DNA from: DATLFA01 sp039934635
GTDB lineage: Bacteria; Actinomycetota; Acidimicrobiia; Acidimicrobiales; WLNW01
NCBI GenBank assembly: GCA_039934635.1
Contig: JBDTLT010000046.1
Coordinates: 1 to 30,376 of the forward strand
DNA length: 30,376 bases
Reading direction: 5' to 3'
The translations under genes were made by a program, and so were the position numbers. Under the pieces are notes generated by a model, which saw only the letters and a list, made by a program, of their open reading frames with translations, did not search any database and was not told the DNA's origin. Shown piece by piece: positions 16,793 to 24,978 of the stretch (positions are counted from its first letter, which is position 1; each line of letters starts with the position of its first letter).

Positions 16793-19172
16793 CGCACCGG
16801 CGCCGGCGCCGGGTTTGGGCATTCTCTCGGCATTTCGCGTCGTCGACCTGTCGACGGGCATCGCCGGTGGCTACGCGTCCAAGCTGCTCGCGGATGCGGG
16901 CGCTGAGGTGGTCAAGATCGAGTCGGCCGGCGGTGACCCACTTCGACGGTGGCGTATCGGCGGTGACGTGCCCGCCGGTGAAGACGGCGCGCTGTTTCGC
17001 TTTCTCCATACCAACAAGCGGGGTGTGGTCGGGGACCTGGCCGACGACTTCGTGTGCGAGTTGATGCTCGACGCCGATCTCGTCATCGAGAGCTTCGAGC
17101 CCGGTGTCATAGAGAGCCTCGATCTCTCTACGATTGCCCCCGCGCTCGTCGTGTTGTCGATCTCACCGTGGGGGAGAGGGCCTTGGCAACACCGGCCCGC
17201 CACCGAATTCACGCTGCAGGCCGAATGTGGGTCGCTCGGTCGCCGCGGCAACCCCGAACGTCCCCCGGTGCAGTGCGGCGGACGGCTGGGCGAATGGATC
17301 ACCGGTACCGCGGCGGCGCTCGGCGGTCTCGCGGCGATGGTCGCGGCGCGGCGCACCGGGCACGGCGAGCACGTCGACGTGGCGGCGTTCGACACGATGA
17401 TGCTCACGATGAACGGCTACGCCCACTTGCTCGGCAGCTTCACCGGCACTACGGATTCCGGTCTCGCTCGCTCGGTCGAAATTCCCTCGATAGAGCCGAC
17501 AATCGATGGCTACGTGGGTTTCTGTACCGTGGCCGCACAGCAGTTCCAGGATTTCCTCGTCCTCATCGATGCCGGCGATTGGCTGGCTGATCCGACCTAT
17601 GCCAACCGTGACACGCGGTGGCGTCATCGCGAAGAGTTCACGGCGCGAGTGCACACGTACACCTCGGCCCACACGACCGAAGACGTCATGCAAGAGGCCG
17701 CCGCGTTTCGCATTCCTGTCGCACCGATCGGCAACGGCGCGACGGTGACCGATCTCGAAGCCTGCCGCGGCCGTGAGAGTTTCGTGCGCAATCCGAACGG
17801 CGGCTTTCTCCAACCGAACATTCCGTACCGCGTGCATGGCACCTCGGTGGCACCGTTGCAACCAGCACCGGCACTCGGTGACTCGACGGACCGCATCGCG
17901 TTGCGGTCGCGGCCGCGCGCTGGCGTGCCGGCGGGCGCGCCGCGACCTGCGCCGCTCGACGGCGTGCGCGTCGTGGACCTGACGGCCTGGTGGGCCGGCC
18001 CGTTCGCGTCGCATCAACTGGGCGTGCTCGGCGCCGACATCGTCAAGGTCGAGTCGATACAGCGTCCGGACGGCATGCGATTCTCGAGCGCGAAAGGGCC
18101 GGCGGATGCGGCGCGTTGGTGGGAATGGTCGTCGATCTTCCACGCAGTGAACACGAACAAACGAGCCATCACCGCCGACCTTCGCCGGCCCGAAGGCGTC
18201 GAGATCGTGCGCCGGCTGATCGAGCGCGCCGATGTCGTCATCGAGAATTTCACGCCACGGGTGCTCGAGAACTTCGGGCTCGGCTGGGACGTGATCCACG
18301 CGATCAACCCGCGCGTGATCTTGACCCGCATGCCGGCGTTCGGGCTGACAGGGGAGTGGCGCGATCGCCCTGGTTTTGCGCAGACGATGGAGCAAGCGTC
18401 GGGCATGGCGTATATCACCGGTTATCCCGACGAAGCGATGCAGATCCCACGAGGTCCGTGCGACCCGTTGGCGGGCCTGCACGCGGCATTTGCCACGCTG
18501 GTTGCGCTGGAAGAACGCGAGCGCAGTGGAATCGGCCGCCTCGTGGAGGTCACGATGTTCGAGGCTGCGCTCAACGCGGCGGCCGAGCAGATCGTGGAGT
18601 ACTCCGCGTACGGCAACACGCTCGAGCGAGCCGGCAATCGCAGTCCCGCAGCGGCACCACAGGGGGTCTACCGATGCGCGGGCGACGAACAATGGCTCGC
18701 GCTCAGCGTCGAGACCGATGCGCACTGGTCGGCGTTGCAACCGCTACTCGACAATTCGATGCTTTCCGAGCCTCGGTTCTACCGGCGTGAGGGCCGGCAA
18801 GCCGGGCACGACACCATCGACCGTGTCATCGACGAATGGACCGCGACGCGCACGGTGCAGGCCTGCGTCGACGCGCTCGTGGCCGCGGGTGTGCCCGCGG
18901 CCAAGGTTGCCGTCGATCGTTCGTTGGGTACGCATCGCAGTCTTGGCGACCGCGGCTATTTCGAAGCGGTCGAACATTCGGTCACCGGTACGCAGGCGCT
19001 ACCGACCGCGCCGTTTCGTTTTGCGAGGCGGGACCAACGGTGGTTGTCCCGCCCGGCGCCAGTGCTGGGCGAGCACAACGTCGAGGTGCTCCACGAGCTC
19101 GGCTACGCCGACGACGAGATCACCGCGCTGCGGGTGGCGAAAGTGATCGGCGACCTGCCTGCGAACCTCTGA
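16779..19172 (+). CDS. Tandem (two-domain) CaiB/BaiF-type CoA-transferase
   Basis: This 797-residue class III CoA-transferase is about twice the usual single-domain length. Domain 1 starts at about residue 14 (FRVVDLSTGIAGGYASKLLADAGAEVVKIE) and domain 2 at about residue 392 (DGVRVVDLTAWWAGPFASHQLGVLGADIVKVE). In domain 2 the catalytic Asp is Asp562 in GPCDPLAG. At the matching place domain 1 has Glu172 in GRLGEWITG. Class III enzymes form a covalent aspartyl-CoA intermediate, so domain 1 may be altered or structural. The family moves CoA between acids, or acts as a racemase in some members. The GTG start overlaps the DppC-like permease gene by 14 bases, implying that the imported acid is converted to a CoA ester. 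Confidence 0.9.
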   Translation: MESSSAPAPAPGLGILSAFRVVDLSTGIAGGYASKLLADAGAEVVKIESAGGDPLRRWRIGGDVPAGEDGALFRFLHTNKRGVVGDLADDFVCELMLDADLVIESFEPGVIESLDLSTIAPALVVLSISPWGRGPWQHRPATEFTLQAECGSLGRRGNPERPPVQCGGRLGEWITGTAAALGGLAAMVAARRTGHGEHVDVAAFDTMMLTMNGYAHLLGSFTGTTDSGLARSVEIPSIEPTIDGYVGFCTVAAQQFQDFLVLIDAGDWLADPTYANRDTRWRHREEFTARVHTYTSAHTTEDVMQEAAAFRIPVAPIGNGATVTDLEACRGRESFVRNPNGGFLQPNIPYRVHGTSVAPLQPAPALGDSTDRIALRSRPRAGVPAGAPRPAPLDGVRVVDLTAWWAGPFASHQLGVLGADIVKVESIQRPDGMRFSSAKGPADAARWWEWSSIFHAVNTNKRAITADLRRPEGVEIVRRLIERADVVIENFTPRVLENFGLGWDVIHAINPRVILTRMPAFGLTGEWRDRPGFAQTMEQASGMAYITGYPDEAMQIPRGPCDPLAGLHAAFATLVALEERERSGIGRLVEVTMFEAALNAAAEQIVEYSAYGNTLERAGNRSPAAAPQGVYRCAGDEQWLALSVETDAHWSALQPLLDNSMLSEPRFYRREGRQAGHDTIDRVIDEWTATRTVQACVDALVAAGVPAAKVAVDRSLGTHRSLGDRGYFEAVEHSVTGTQALPTAPFRFARRDQRWLSRPAPVLGEHNVEVLHELGYADDEITALRVAKVIGDLPANL

Positions 19173-19194
19173 ACGCACCGTTTGGCACGGGTTC

Positions 19195-19214
19195 GCGGGG
19201 GTGGTAGCACCCGC
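19195..19214. terminator. Weak hairpin after the CoA-transferase operon
   Basis: GGGTG (19199-19203) and CACCC (19208-19212) pair around GTAG, flanked by GC arms after a bulge. It is followed by AAATAG and no U-run. It lies in the 99-base gap before the permease gene. The stem is short, so terminator function is only possible. Confidence 0.3.
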
Positions 19215-19271
19215 AAATAGTCGGCGCTGGCCTTCTGGTCTGATCGGCTGTCACCGACGAAACTGGTCGAC

Positions 19272-21641
19272 GTGAGGCCAGTTGTCTATCGACTGCGTTG
19301 TGGGTTGCGCACCCGCTGGCGCTCGACGGTGGGCCTGACGCTGGTCGTCGCGGTCGTGGGTGCGATTGTGCTTGCCTTCGCCGCTGGTGCGCAGCGAACC
19401 GCAAGCTCGCCCGACCGCTACACGAGGGCGAATGACGCGGGATACGACGTGACGCTGCAACAAGACCGGGGGATCCCGCGGCTGGAAGAATTGCGGAACT
19501 TGCCCGCGGTCGAAGAGATCGATTCGGCCACGTTCGTGTTCGGTGGGCTCACGGGACCCGACGCCCTCGACGCGAACGGCAAGCTTCGCCCCGAGGCGAT
19601 GGATTCAGCGCCGGACGCGATCGTCTTCGGGGGCGACTATCGGGCTTTGGCGTCGCGCTTGGTGGATGGTCGGGACGCGGACCCGGCCGTCCGAGGCGAG
19701 TTCGTCGCGACCGAGACTTGGCTCGAGATCTGGGGGGCGACGGTCGGTGACCGGTTCGTCTTCGTGTCGTACACGCAGGAGCACGCCGACAAGGCCGGCT
19801 TCAGCAGTGACATTCCCGATGGGCCGGTTTTCCCGGCGCAACTGGTCGGCATCATCGAGGGTGAGGCGGGTGACGAAGACCCCACATCGCGGTCCGAACC
19901 CGTCGCGATCTTCCCCTACACGCTGCTGGACGAACCCGAAATCGGTGTGGCCACGAGCATCATGGCGGTGAAGCTCACCGACGGCGCCTCGATGGACGAT
20001 TTGCAACAACAAGTCGACGAGTTGGACGGCCGCGCCGCCTTCATCCTCGCCCCCGCGGTCCTCGTCGGCCCGTCGGTGCGTACCGCGGTCGAGGCGCAGA
20101 GCCAGGGTTTGTGGTTGCTGGCGGCCGTGTCGGCCATCGCTGCGGTAGCGGTGCTCGGCCAATTGATCACGCGCCAGGTTCGGCTGCCGGCCGCAGAGCG
20201 GTCGCGCCTGTCGGCACTCGGCTTCATCGACAAGCAGATCGTCGCCGAATCGGTCGGCCGAGCCGCAGTGCCGATCGTGGTCGGTTCGTTGCTCGCCATT
20301 GTCATCGCCGTCCTCACCTCCGGGGTGTTTCCCAGCGGTTTCGCGCGCCGCCTCGAGCCCGACCCTGGTATACGGATCGAGGCGGTCGTGTTGATCGTCG
20401 GCGCCATCGGCCTCGTGCTGGCATTGTTGCTGTGGAACGTGCTCGCCGTCGGCTCGGGGGACGTGCGTCCGGACATCGTTCGTCCGTCGCCGGTGATCGA
20501 AGGGATCGCGACGAAGAGCCCCAGCGCGACAGCCGCCACCGGTTTGCGTCTCGCTTTCATCCGCGGTCAACGAGATAGTGGCTCGGTGCGCACGTCCGTG
20601 GCGGGCTTGCTCATGACCGTCGTCGGCATCGTCGGTGCACTTACATTCGCCGCAAGCCTCCAGCGGTTGGTCACCGACCCCACTCGCTACGGCGAGAACT
20701 ACGACGGGTCCTTCGGTAGTGGACAAACCACCGTCTCCGACGAGCTGCGATCCGCGCTCGAAGCCGAACCCGATGTCGATGGCTTGATGCTCTTGTCGGA
20801 GGGCCAAGCACGGGTCAACGACTACACGTTGCGCCTGATCGGGATGGAACCGGTCAAGGGCGACGTTTCGCCGAGGGTTCTCGCAGGGCGCCTTCCGGTC
20901 AGCGAGGACGAAATTGCACTCGGTCGGCTGGCGGCGCACGCGTTGCACGTCGGGATCGGCGACGAGTTGGCCCTCGAAGGAGTTGATGGCACCCGCACCT
21001 TCCGCGTCACGGGCCTGGCGGTCGTACCGTCGATCGGGTCCAACGAGGGCATCGGACAGGACGGATTGGTCACCTACGACGGTCTCCAGCAGATCGACCC
21101 GGAGGTAGTGGCGAACACCCCGATCTTCAACGTGCGACCCGGCACCCCCCGCAGCACGATCGGGCGCATCATGAGCGAGAACGGGGCAGCGGACGTCGGC
21201 GAATCGACCGTACCCGCGGCCATACAGAACCTCGGCCGGGTGCGTGCCATTCCGTATCTCCTCGCGGCGCTACTCGGCACGCTGGCGGTTTTGACAGTGG
21301 CGCACGTGATGCTCACGTCGATGAACAACCGGCGCCGCGACATCGCGATAGTGCGCTGTCTCGGGGCCGATCGCTCGTGGATCACCCGCGCCGTCCACTG
21401 GCAGGCAACGTCGTTCATCGTGCTGCCACTTCTCATCGGGACACCGGTAGGGCTGATCGTGGGACAAGTCGTGTTTCGTTCGTTTGCCGACAGCGTTGGC
21501 GCAGTGAACGGTGCGTCACGACCATTCCTGCTCGTGGCCGCCATCGTCGTGGGCTTGACGTTGCTGGCCAATCTGGCGGCCGCGGTGCCCGCTCGCCGGG
21601 CCCGCCGTCTTGCGCCGGCGACGCTGCTGCAGTCGGAGTAG
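19272..21641 (+). CDS. FtsX/MacB-type ABC transporter permease
   Basis: This 789-residue membrane protein has a basic N terminus and a first span at about 20-42. A large extracytoplasmic domain follows, then a group of spans around 275-300, 330-352, 370-397 and 440-465, a second external domain, and three C-terminal spans. The C-terminal block (NNRRRDIAIVRCLGADRSWITRAV, then PARRARRLAPATLLQSE) is the FtsX/DUF214 signature. Members partner with an ATPase and move lipids or lipoproteins, or transmit mechanical force. No ATPase of that type adjoins it; the nearby OppD/F ATPases belong to another class. The GTG start has no clear SD. A diguanylate cyclase gene follows 30 bases downstream. Confidence 0.9.
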   Translation: MRPVVYRLRCGLRTRWRSTVGLTLVVAVVGAIVLAFAAGAQRTASSPDRYTRANDAGYDVTLQQDRGIPRLEELRNLPAVEEIDSATFVFGGLTGPDALDANGKLRPEAMDSAPDAIVFGGDYRALASRLVDGRDADPAVRGEFVATETWLEIWGATVGDRFVFVSYTQEHADKAGFSSDIPDGPVFPAQLVGIIEGEAGDEDPTSRSEPVAIFPYTLLDEPEIGVATSIMAVKLTDGASMDDLQQQVDELDGRAAFILAPAVLVGPSVRTAVEAQSQGLWLLAAVSAIAAVAVLGQLITRQVRLPAAERSRLSALGFIDKQIVAESVGRAAVPIVVGSLLAIVIAVLTSGVFPSGFARRLEPDPGIRIEAVVLIVGAIGLVLALLLWNVLAVGSGDVRPDIVRPSPVIEGIATKSPSATAATGLRLAFIRGQRDSGSVRTSVAGLLMTVVGIVGALTFAASLQRLVTDPTRYGENYDGSFGSGQTTVSDELRSALEAEPDVDGLMLLSEGQARVNDYTLRLIGMEPVKGDVSPRVLAGRLPVSEDEIALGRLAAHALHVGIGDELALEGVDGTRTFRVTGLAVVPSIGSNEGIGQDGLVTYDGLQQIDPEVVANTPIFNVRPGTPRSTIGRIMSENGAADVGESTVPAAIQNLGRVRAIPYLLAALLGTLAVLTVAHVMLTSMNNRRRDIAIVRCLGADRSWITRAVHWQATSFIVLPLLIGTPVGLIVGQVVFRSFADSVGAVNGASRPFLLVAAIVVGLTLLANLAAAVPARRARRLAPATLLQSE

Positions 21642-21671
21642 CGCTAAGAATTTACTGGTCGCGGCCGATAG

Positions 21672-23393
21672 GTGCCGATGCGCATACAGCGGCGAGCGAA
21701 GGGTGTTGCGTCGGGGCGCAGCCGACGGTACCCGCTCGAGCGGGTGGCCGTGCTCGTGATCGTGCTCGCGACGGTCGGGGTTGCTGCAGTCGGTGCCATG
21801 GGGGCACGAACCACCCATGATCTCGGTATCGCGGCCGAGGAAACCGCCGTTCAACGCCAAGCTCTTCGTCACTACGAGACCGCGATGTATTGGCGGTCTG
21901 CGATCGACACCGGGATCCTGAAAGCTGCGGGCGGCGGTGCTGATCCAGTGACCGTCACCGCCGATGCAGAACGGCTCCGCAACGAGGTCGAGACCGAACT
22001 CACAGTCGCACGAGATCTCTTCGTCCAGGGCGACGCCGAAGCGCCGCTTCTCGAAAGCTATGGCGCCATGGTGGAGTCGATGCGGCTCTATGTGGCCGAC
22101 GCGGTCGAGCTCACCGGGCTTCTGATCAGCGACCCGGCGGCGGTCCCCGCGCATCTCGAGCAAATGGGAGCGGATGCGGCTGAATTGGAACAACGTCAGT
22201 TCGCCTTCGGTCGCGAGGTGAACGCCGCAACGGTTCAGGACCGTGCCAACGCTCAGTCGTCGGTGGACGCCGCACACACTCGCCTCTTGTGGGCGACGGG
22301 CAGTGCAGTGCTCGCCCTTCTCCTGCTCGCCGTCGCGATGGATCGACGAATACGCGTGACGTTTGCGGCGAAGAACGCCGCGGAGACGGCGACTCGCGAG
22401 ACCTCTCTTCGACTTGTGGATCAGCTGAAGCGGCAGGAGTTTGCGGAGGAGTTACGGGAGGCCCTCGACGGTGCCCTCGACGAGCGGATGACGCTCGATG
22501 TTGTCGAGCGGGCGCTCCTCGAGCTTCCGATCTGCGGTGTGGCCGAGGTGCTGCTCGCCGACTCGAGCATCGCTCACGTCGGACGCGTCGCGGCGACCAA
22601 CGATGCGCCGGGCTGCGACGTTGGGTCACCGAATGACTGTCCCGCCGTGCGTCGTGGCCAGGCCCTTACATTCGTGTCGAGCGGCGAACTCCGTGCGTGT
22701 CCGCACTTGCAGGGCCGGGTTGGTGGGCCGTTGTCCGCAACATGTGTGCCGTTGTTGTTCAGCGGACGCGGCATCGGTGTGCTGCACGCGACCGGCCCCG
22801 ACGGAGAGGAACCAGACTCGATCACGGTGTCGGGCCTGCGGGCGATCGCAAACGATGCTGCCATGCGTATCGGTACGCAGCGGGTCATTGCGACCACGCA
22901 ATTCCAGGCGAAGACCGACGGACTCACTGGCATGGTCAACCGTCGCACGTTGGAGGGTCGTCTTCGCGACCTCATCAACGCGGGCACGCCGATGACATTG
23001 GCGATGGTCGATCTCGACAACTTCAAACACCTCAACGAGACATACGGCCACGAGGGCGGCGATAGGGCGCTGCGAGTGTTCTCGACGGTCGTCCACGACG
23101 CACTTCGTGCCAGCGATATCGCCGGACGTTATGGCGGGGAAGAGTTCGTGCTCGCGTTTCCTGGCCTCGGTTTGACGGAGGCCGTTGCTGTCATCGAGCG
23201 CGTTCGCGAAGCGCTCCGCAACGCAACAGAGAGCGGGGCCTGCCCGCCGTTCACGGCTAGCTTCGGCGTGGGGGAGTGGCACCGTGACATGACGGTGGAC
23301 GCGTTGTTGCGCATCGCGGACGTGCGCCTCAGAGAAGCCAAGCGACTCGGCCGCAACCGTGTGGTCAGTGTCGACATCCCGGTGATGACGTAG
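21672..23393 (+). CDS. Membrane diguanylate cyclase with GAF and GGDEF domains
   Basis: This protein makes cyclic di-GMP from two GTP. It has 573 residues. Span 1 is at about 24-45, a helical extracytoplasmic sensor at 46-204, and span 2 at about 205-224. A coiled linker follows, then a GAF-like domain (about 260-405) and a GGDEF domain (about 412-570). The active site is RYGGEEF (GGEEF 488-492) with the metal ligand in MVDLDNFKHLN (Asp447). The product-inhibition I-site RASD (479-482) is at the normal spacing, so feedback control is expected. The GAF domain holds cysteines 288, 315, 323, 343 and 358, partly as DCPAVRRG and ACPHL, which suggests redox or metal sensing. The start may be GTG 21672 or ATG 21678. 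Confidence 0.93.
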   Translation: MPMRIQRRAKGVASGRSRRYPLERVAVLVIVLATVGVAAVGAMGARTTHDLGIAAEETAVQRQALRHYETAMYWRSAIDTGILKAAGGGADPVTVTADAERLRNEVETELTVARDLFVQGDAEAPLLESYGAMVESMRLYVADAVELTGLLISDPAAVPAHLEQMGADAAELEQRQFAFGREVNAATVQDRANAQSSVDAAHTRLLWATGSAVLALLLLAVAMDRRIRVTFAAKNAAETATRETSLRLVDQLKRQEFAEELREALDGALDERMTLDVVERALLELPICGVAEVLLADSSIAHVGRVAATNDAPGCDVGSPNDCPAVRRGQALTFVSSGELRACPHLQGRVGGPLSATCVPLLFSGRGIGVLHATGPDGEEPDSITVSGLRAIANDAAMRIGTQRVIATTQFQAKTDGLTGMVNRRTLEGRLRDLINAGTPMTLAMVDLDNFKHLNETYGHEGGDRALRVFSTVVHDALRASDIAGRYGGEEFVLAFPGLGLTEAVAVIERVREALRNATESGACPPFTASFGVGEWHRDMTVDALLRIADVRLREAKRLGRNRVVSVDIPVMT

Positions 23394-23421
23394 TTGCGTT
23401 CACGCTGAGCGACACCCGGCG

Positions 23422-23640
23422 ACTGCCGTGCCGTTGCGCGGTCAACAAACGCTCGGCACCTACACGAATTTCGTGAATCTCCTCGATCTCTGTGCGCTGA
23501 CGATGCCCTCCGAAGCCGGCACCTCCGATCATCCTCCGTTCAGCATCACGTTCGTCGCGCCCGCGTGGCACGACGCGGCGCTCGTCACGCTGGCTCGGCG
23601 GCTGCGGCTCGATACGCGCGCCACCCACCGAAGTGGGTGA
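23422..23640 (+). pseudogene. Remnant of allophanate hydrolase, end of the amidase domain
   Basis: This frame encodes about 60 residues that match the C-terminal end of the amidase domain of allophanate hydrolase (AtzF-type): LGTYTNFVNLLDLCALTMP, then PPFSITFVAPAWHDAALVTLARRL. The rest of the amidase domain, more than 300 residues with the Ser-cisSer-Lys centre, is absent; the diguanylate cyclase stop is only about 30 bases upstream. Recognisable similarity ends near 23604, and the frame closes at 23640. The reverse-strand AtzF C-terminal-domain gene has its conserved end at about 23612. This looks like a rearranged, inactive gene. Confidence 0.7.
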
Positions 23641-23992
23641 TCTCGGTTGCGGCTTCGAGCGCGATCGGTTCGCACAGGAATCCTGAGATATCGCTTCCGT
23701 CGGACAGCTTGATCTGGCCGATGCACATGGGCGTCGGCACCTGCGCCACGAAGTCGCCGAACGCGGCGGCATCGAGCTGCCACACCTCGAGGGCGATCGC
23801 GGCGCCGCGGGTGTCGTTGGTCTCGACGCGGACCAGGGCCGGCTTTGGTGGGTTGACCGCCAGCGCGTAGAGCCGGTAACAGGGCGCAGTCTCCGTCGAT
23901 CGCACCAGCTGCGCGCCACGATCGGTCAACTGGTGGTTGAGGGGTTGACCGTGCAGATGGGCGCCGACAACGGCAAGGTGGAGTTGCGTCAT
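23585..23992 (-). CDS. Stand-alone allophanate hydrolase C-terminal domain (AtzF-C)
   Basis: This 135-residue protein matches the C-terminal domain of allophanate hydrolase, which removes CO2 from N-carboxycarbamate after the amidase half has deaminated allophanate. Diagnostic segments are LAVVGAHLHGQPLNHQLTDRGAQL, TAPCYRLYAL, ALEVWQLDAAAFGDFVAQVPTPMCIG, ISGFLCEP and EITHFGGWRAY. The fold is gamma-glutamylcyclotransferase-like. The ATG at 23992 gives the normal domain start, and TAGTCT lies 8 bases upstream, so the gene may be leaderless. No intact amidase partner or urea carboxylase is in view. The gene may be a functional free-standing domain or the still-open half of a broken gene. Confidence 0.85.
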   Translation of the reverse strand: MTQLHLAVVGAHLHGQPLNHQLTDRGAQLVRSTETAPCYRLYALAVNPPKPALVRVETNDTRGAAIALEVWQLDAAAFGDFVAQVPTPMCIGQIKLSDGSDISGFLCEPIALEAATEITHFGGWRAYRAAAAEPA

Positions 23993-24000
23993 GGCGCTCG

Positions 24001-24006
24001 AGACTA
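24001..24006 (-). promoter_or_regulatory. -10 element TAGTCT for the AtzF-C gene
   Basis: On the reverse strand TAGTCT lies 8 bases before the ATG at 23992, with no SD between. The spacing matches that seen before soxR and suggests a leaderless message. No convincing -35 hexamer was found. Confidence 0.4.
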
Positions 24007-24093
24007 TTCTTCGAGTCCTGCAGCCGCATGCTTCGCTTTGGCGCGTGCAGCTCAGCGCCACCCGATTCATCTCATCGAGTTGTCGATGTTCGA

Positions 24094-24825
24094 TCAGGTT
24101 CCGGCAGTGAAGCTCAGCACTACTTTGTCGTAGATCTGGCGCGTATGAGGGGACTCGACATCGCCGCGAATCTCGACGATGTAGAGCATGGCTCCGTCGA
24201 CGATCACTCGTACGACCGCAACCGCGGTAGTGGTCCGCACGAAGGCTTCGAATGCCTCGCCGGCGCGGGAGTCGACCGCCCGCAGGTTGTCGACGCGACC
24301 ATTGAGCGCCGCCGCGCGCTCTTCGAGGATCGGTCGAACCAATTCACGGCCTTGACTCGGCCCGTTCTCGGCGTACGCGCTGACGGTGATGCCGGTCTGT
24401 TGGATTCGCACTTCGAGTTGATCACCCGAGCCGGCGACGGTGTCGACTTCTCGCGCCTGCGGTTTGTCGGGGAGCGAGACGTGGAACGCTCCCGATGGGG
24501 CATCGACGTTGCGCCATGGCAGCAGCTCGACGGGCGTGGTTGCCGTGACGTTCATGAGTTGGGAGCCCCCGCCGCGCTCGAGGCCGAGCGCGACCGCGAC
24601 GATCGCCAATGCCGCCACGACCAGCGGCCACCGCCGCCGCTTCTTGGGTGCGTCGTCATCTCTGGCTCGGGTGACCACCGCCCGCTCGACGGCCAAGGTG
24701 TGCTGCGCCCTGTGCCAGACGTGGAACGAGGGCATCATCCCGCGGATTTCGTGGGTCCCGTCGCCCGCGGGCGCCGGTGTGTCATCTTTTGCGGCGGTCT
24801 TCGGAGCGTCGGTTGCAGCGTTCAT
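24094..24825 (-). CDS. Membrane-anchored protein of unknown function
   Basis: I do not recognise this 243-residue protein. It has a cytoplasmic N-terminal part of about 65 residues ending in KKRRR and a single span at about 66-82 (WPLVVAALAIVAVALGL). An extracytoplasmic domain of about 155 residues follows, with short beta-rich stretches (GAFHVSLPDKPQ, LEVRIQQTGITVSAYAE, AVVRVIVDGAMLYIVEIRGD). The C-terminal part resembles the small domain seen in many actinobacterial lipoproteins that ends with a KVVLSF-like strand. The start is uncertain: ATG 24825 is used, and ATGs at 24885 and 24921 are in frame. It diverges from the response-regulator gene and lies 101 bases upstream of the AtzF-C gene. 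Confidence 0.7.
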   Translation of the reverse strand: MNAATDAPKTAAKDDTPAPAGDGTHEIRGMMPSFHVWHRAQHTLAVERAVVTRARDDDAPKKRRRWPLVVAALAIVAVALGLERGGGSQLMNVTATTPVELLPWRNVDAPSGAFHVSLPDKPQAREVDTVAGSGDQLEVRIQQTGITVSAYAENGPSQGRELVRPILEERAAALNGRVDNLRAVDSRAGEAFEAFVRTTTAVAVVRVIVDGAMLYIVEIRGDVESPHTRQIYDKVVLSFTAGT

Positions 24826-24938
24826 CGCCCCGTAGTTATCGGCACCCCGCGGCGAGCCTTGATCGAATCCGGCCGCTGACACCATCAATGGGTCAAGTCG
24901 GGGGGACAGGACGTCGAACATCAAATGGGAGCGAGATC

Positions 24939-24952
24939 CCCTTCGCGAAGGG
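24939..24952. promoter_or_regulatory. Perfect 14-bp palindrome CCCTTCGCGAAGGG
   Basis: The sequence is self-complementary without a spacer and lies 27 bases before the ATG of the response regulator, in the divergent gap with the reverse membrane-protein gene. A loopless palindrome suits a protein dimer better than a terminator. Autoregulation by the response regulator is possible but unproven. Confidence 0.4.
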
Positions 24953-24978
24953 AAGTCGGTAACGGTGCGGGAGTGCAA

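Noticed and set aside
15797..16861. 354-codon reverse open frame rich in Arg, Glu and His
   Set aside because: It is a mirror of the permease gene; hydrophobic codons read backwards give charged residues.
17163..18740. 525-codon reverse open frame
   Set aside because: It is the shadow of the tandem CoA-transferase, whose two domains explain the DNA fully.
19605..20948. 447-codon reverse open frame
   Set aside because: It is antisense to the FtsX-like permease, with His/Asp/Arg-rich low-information sequence.
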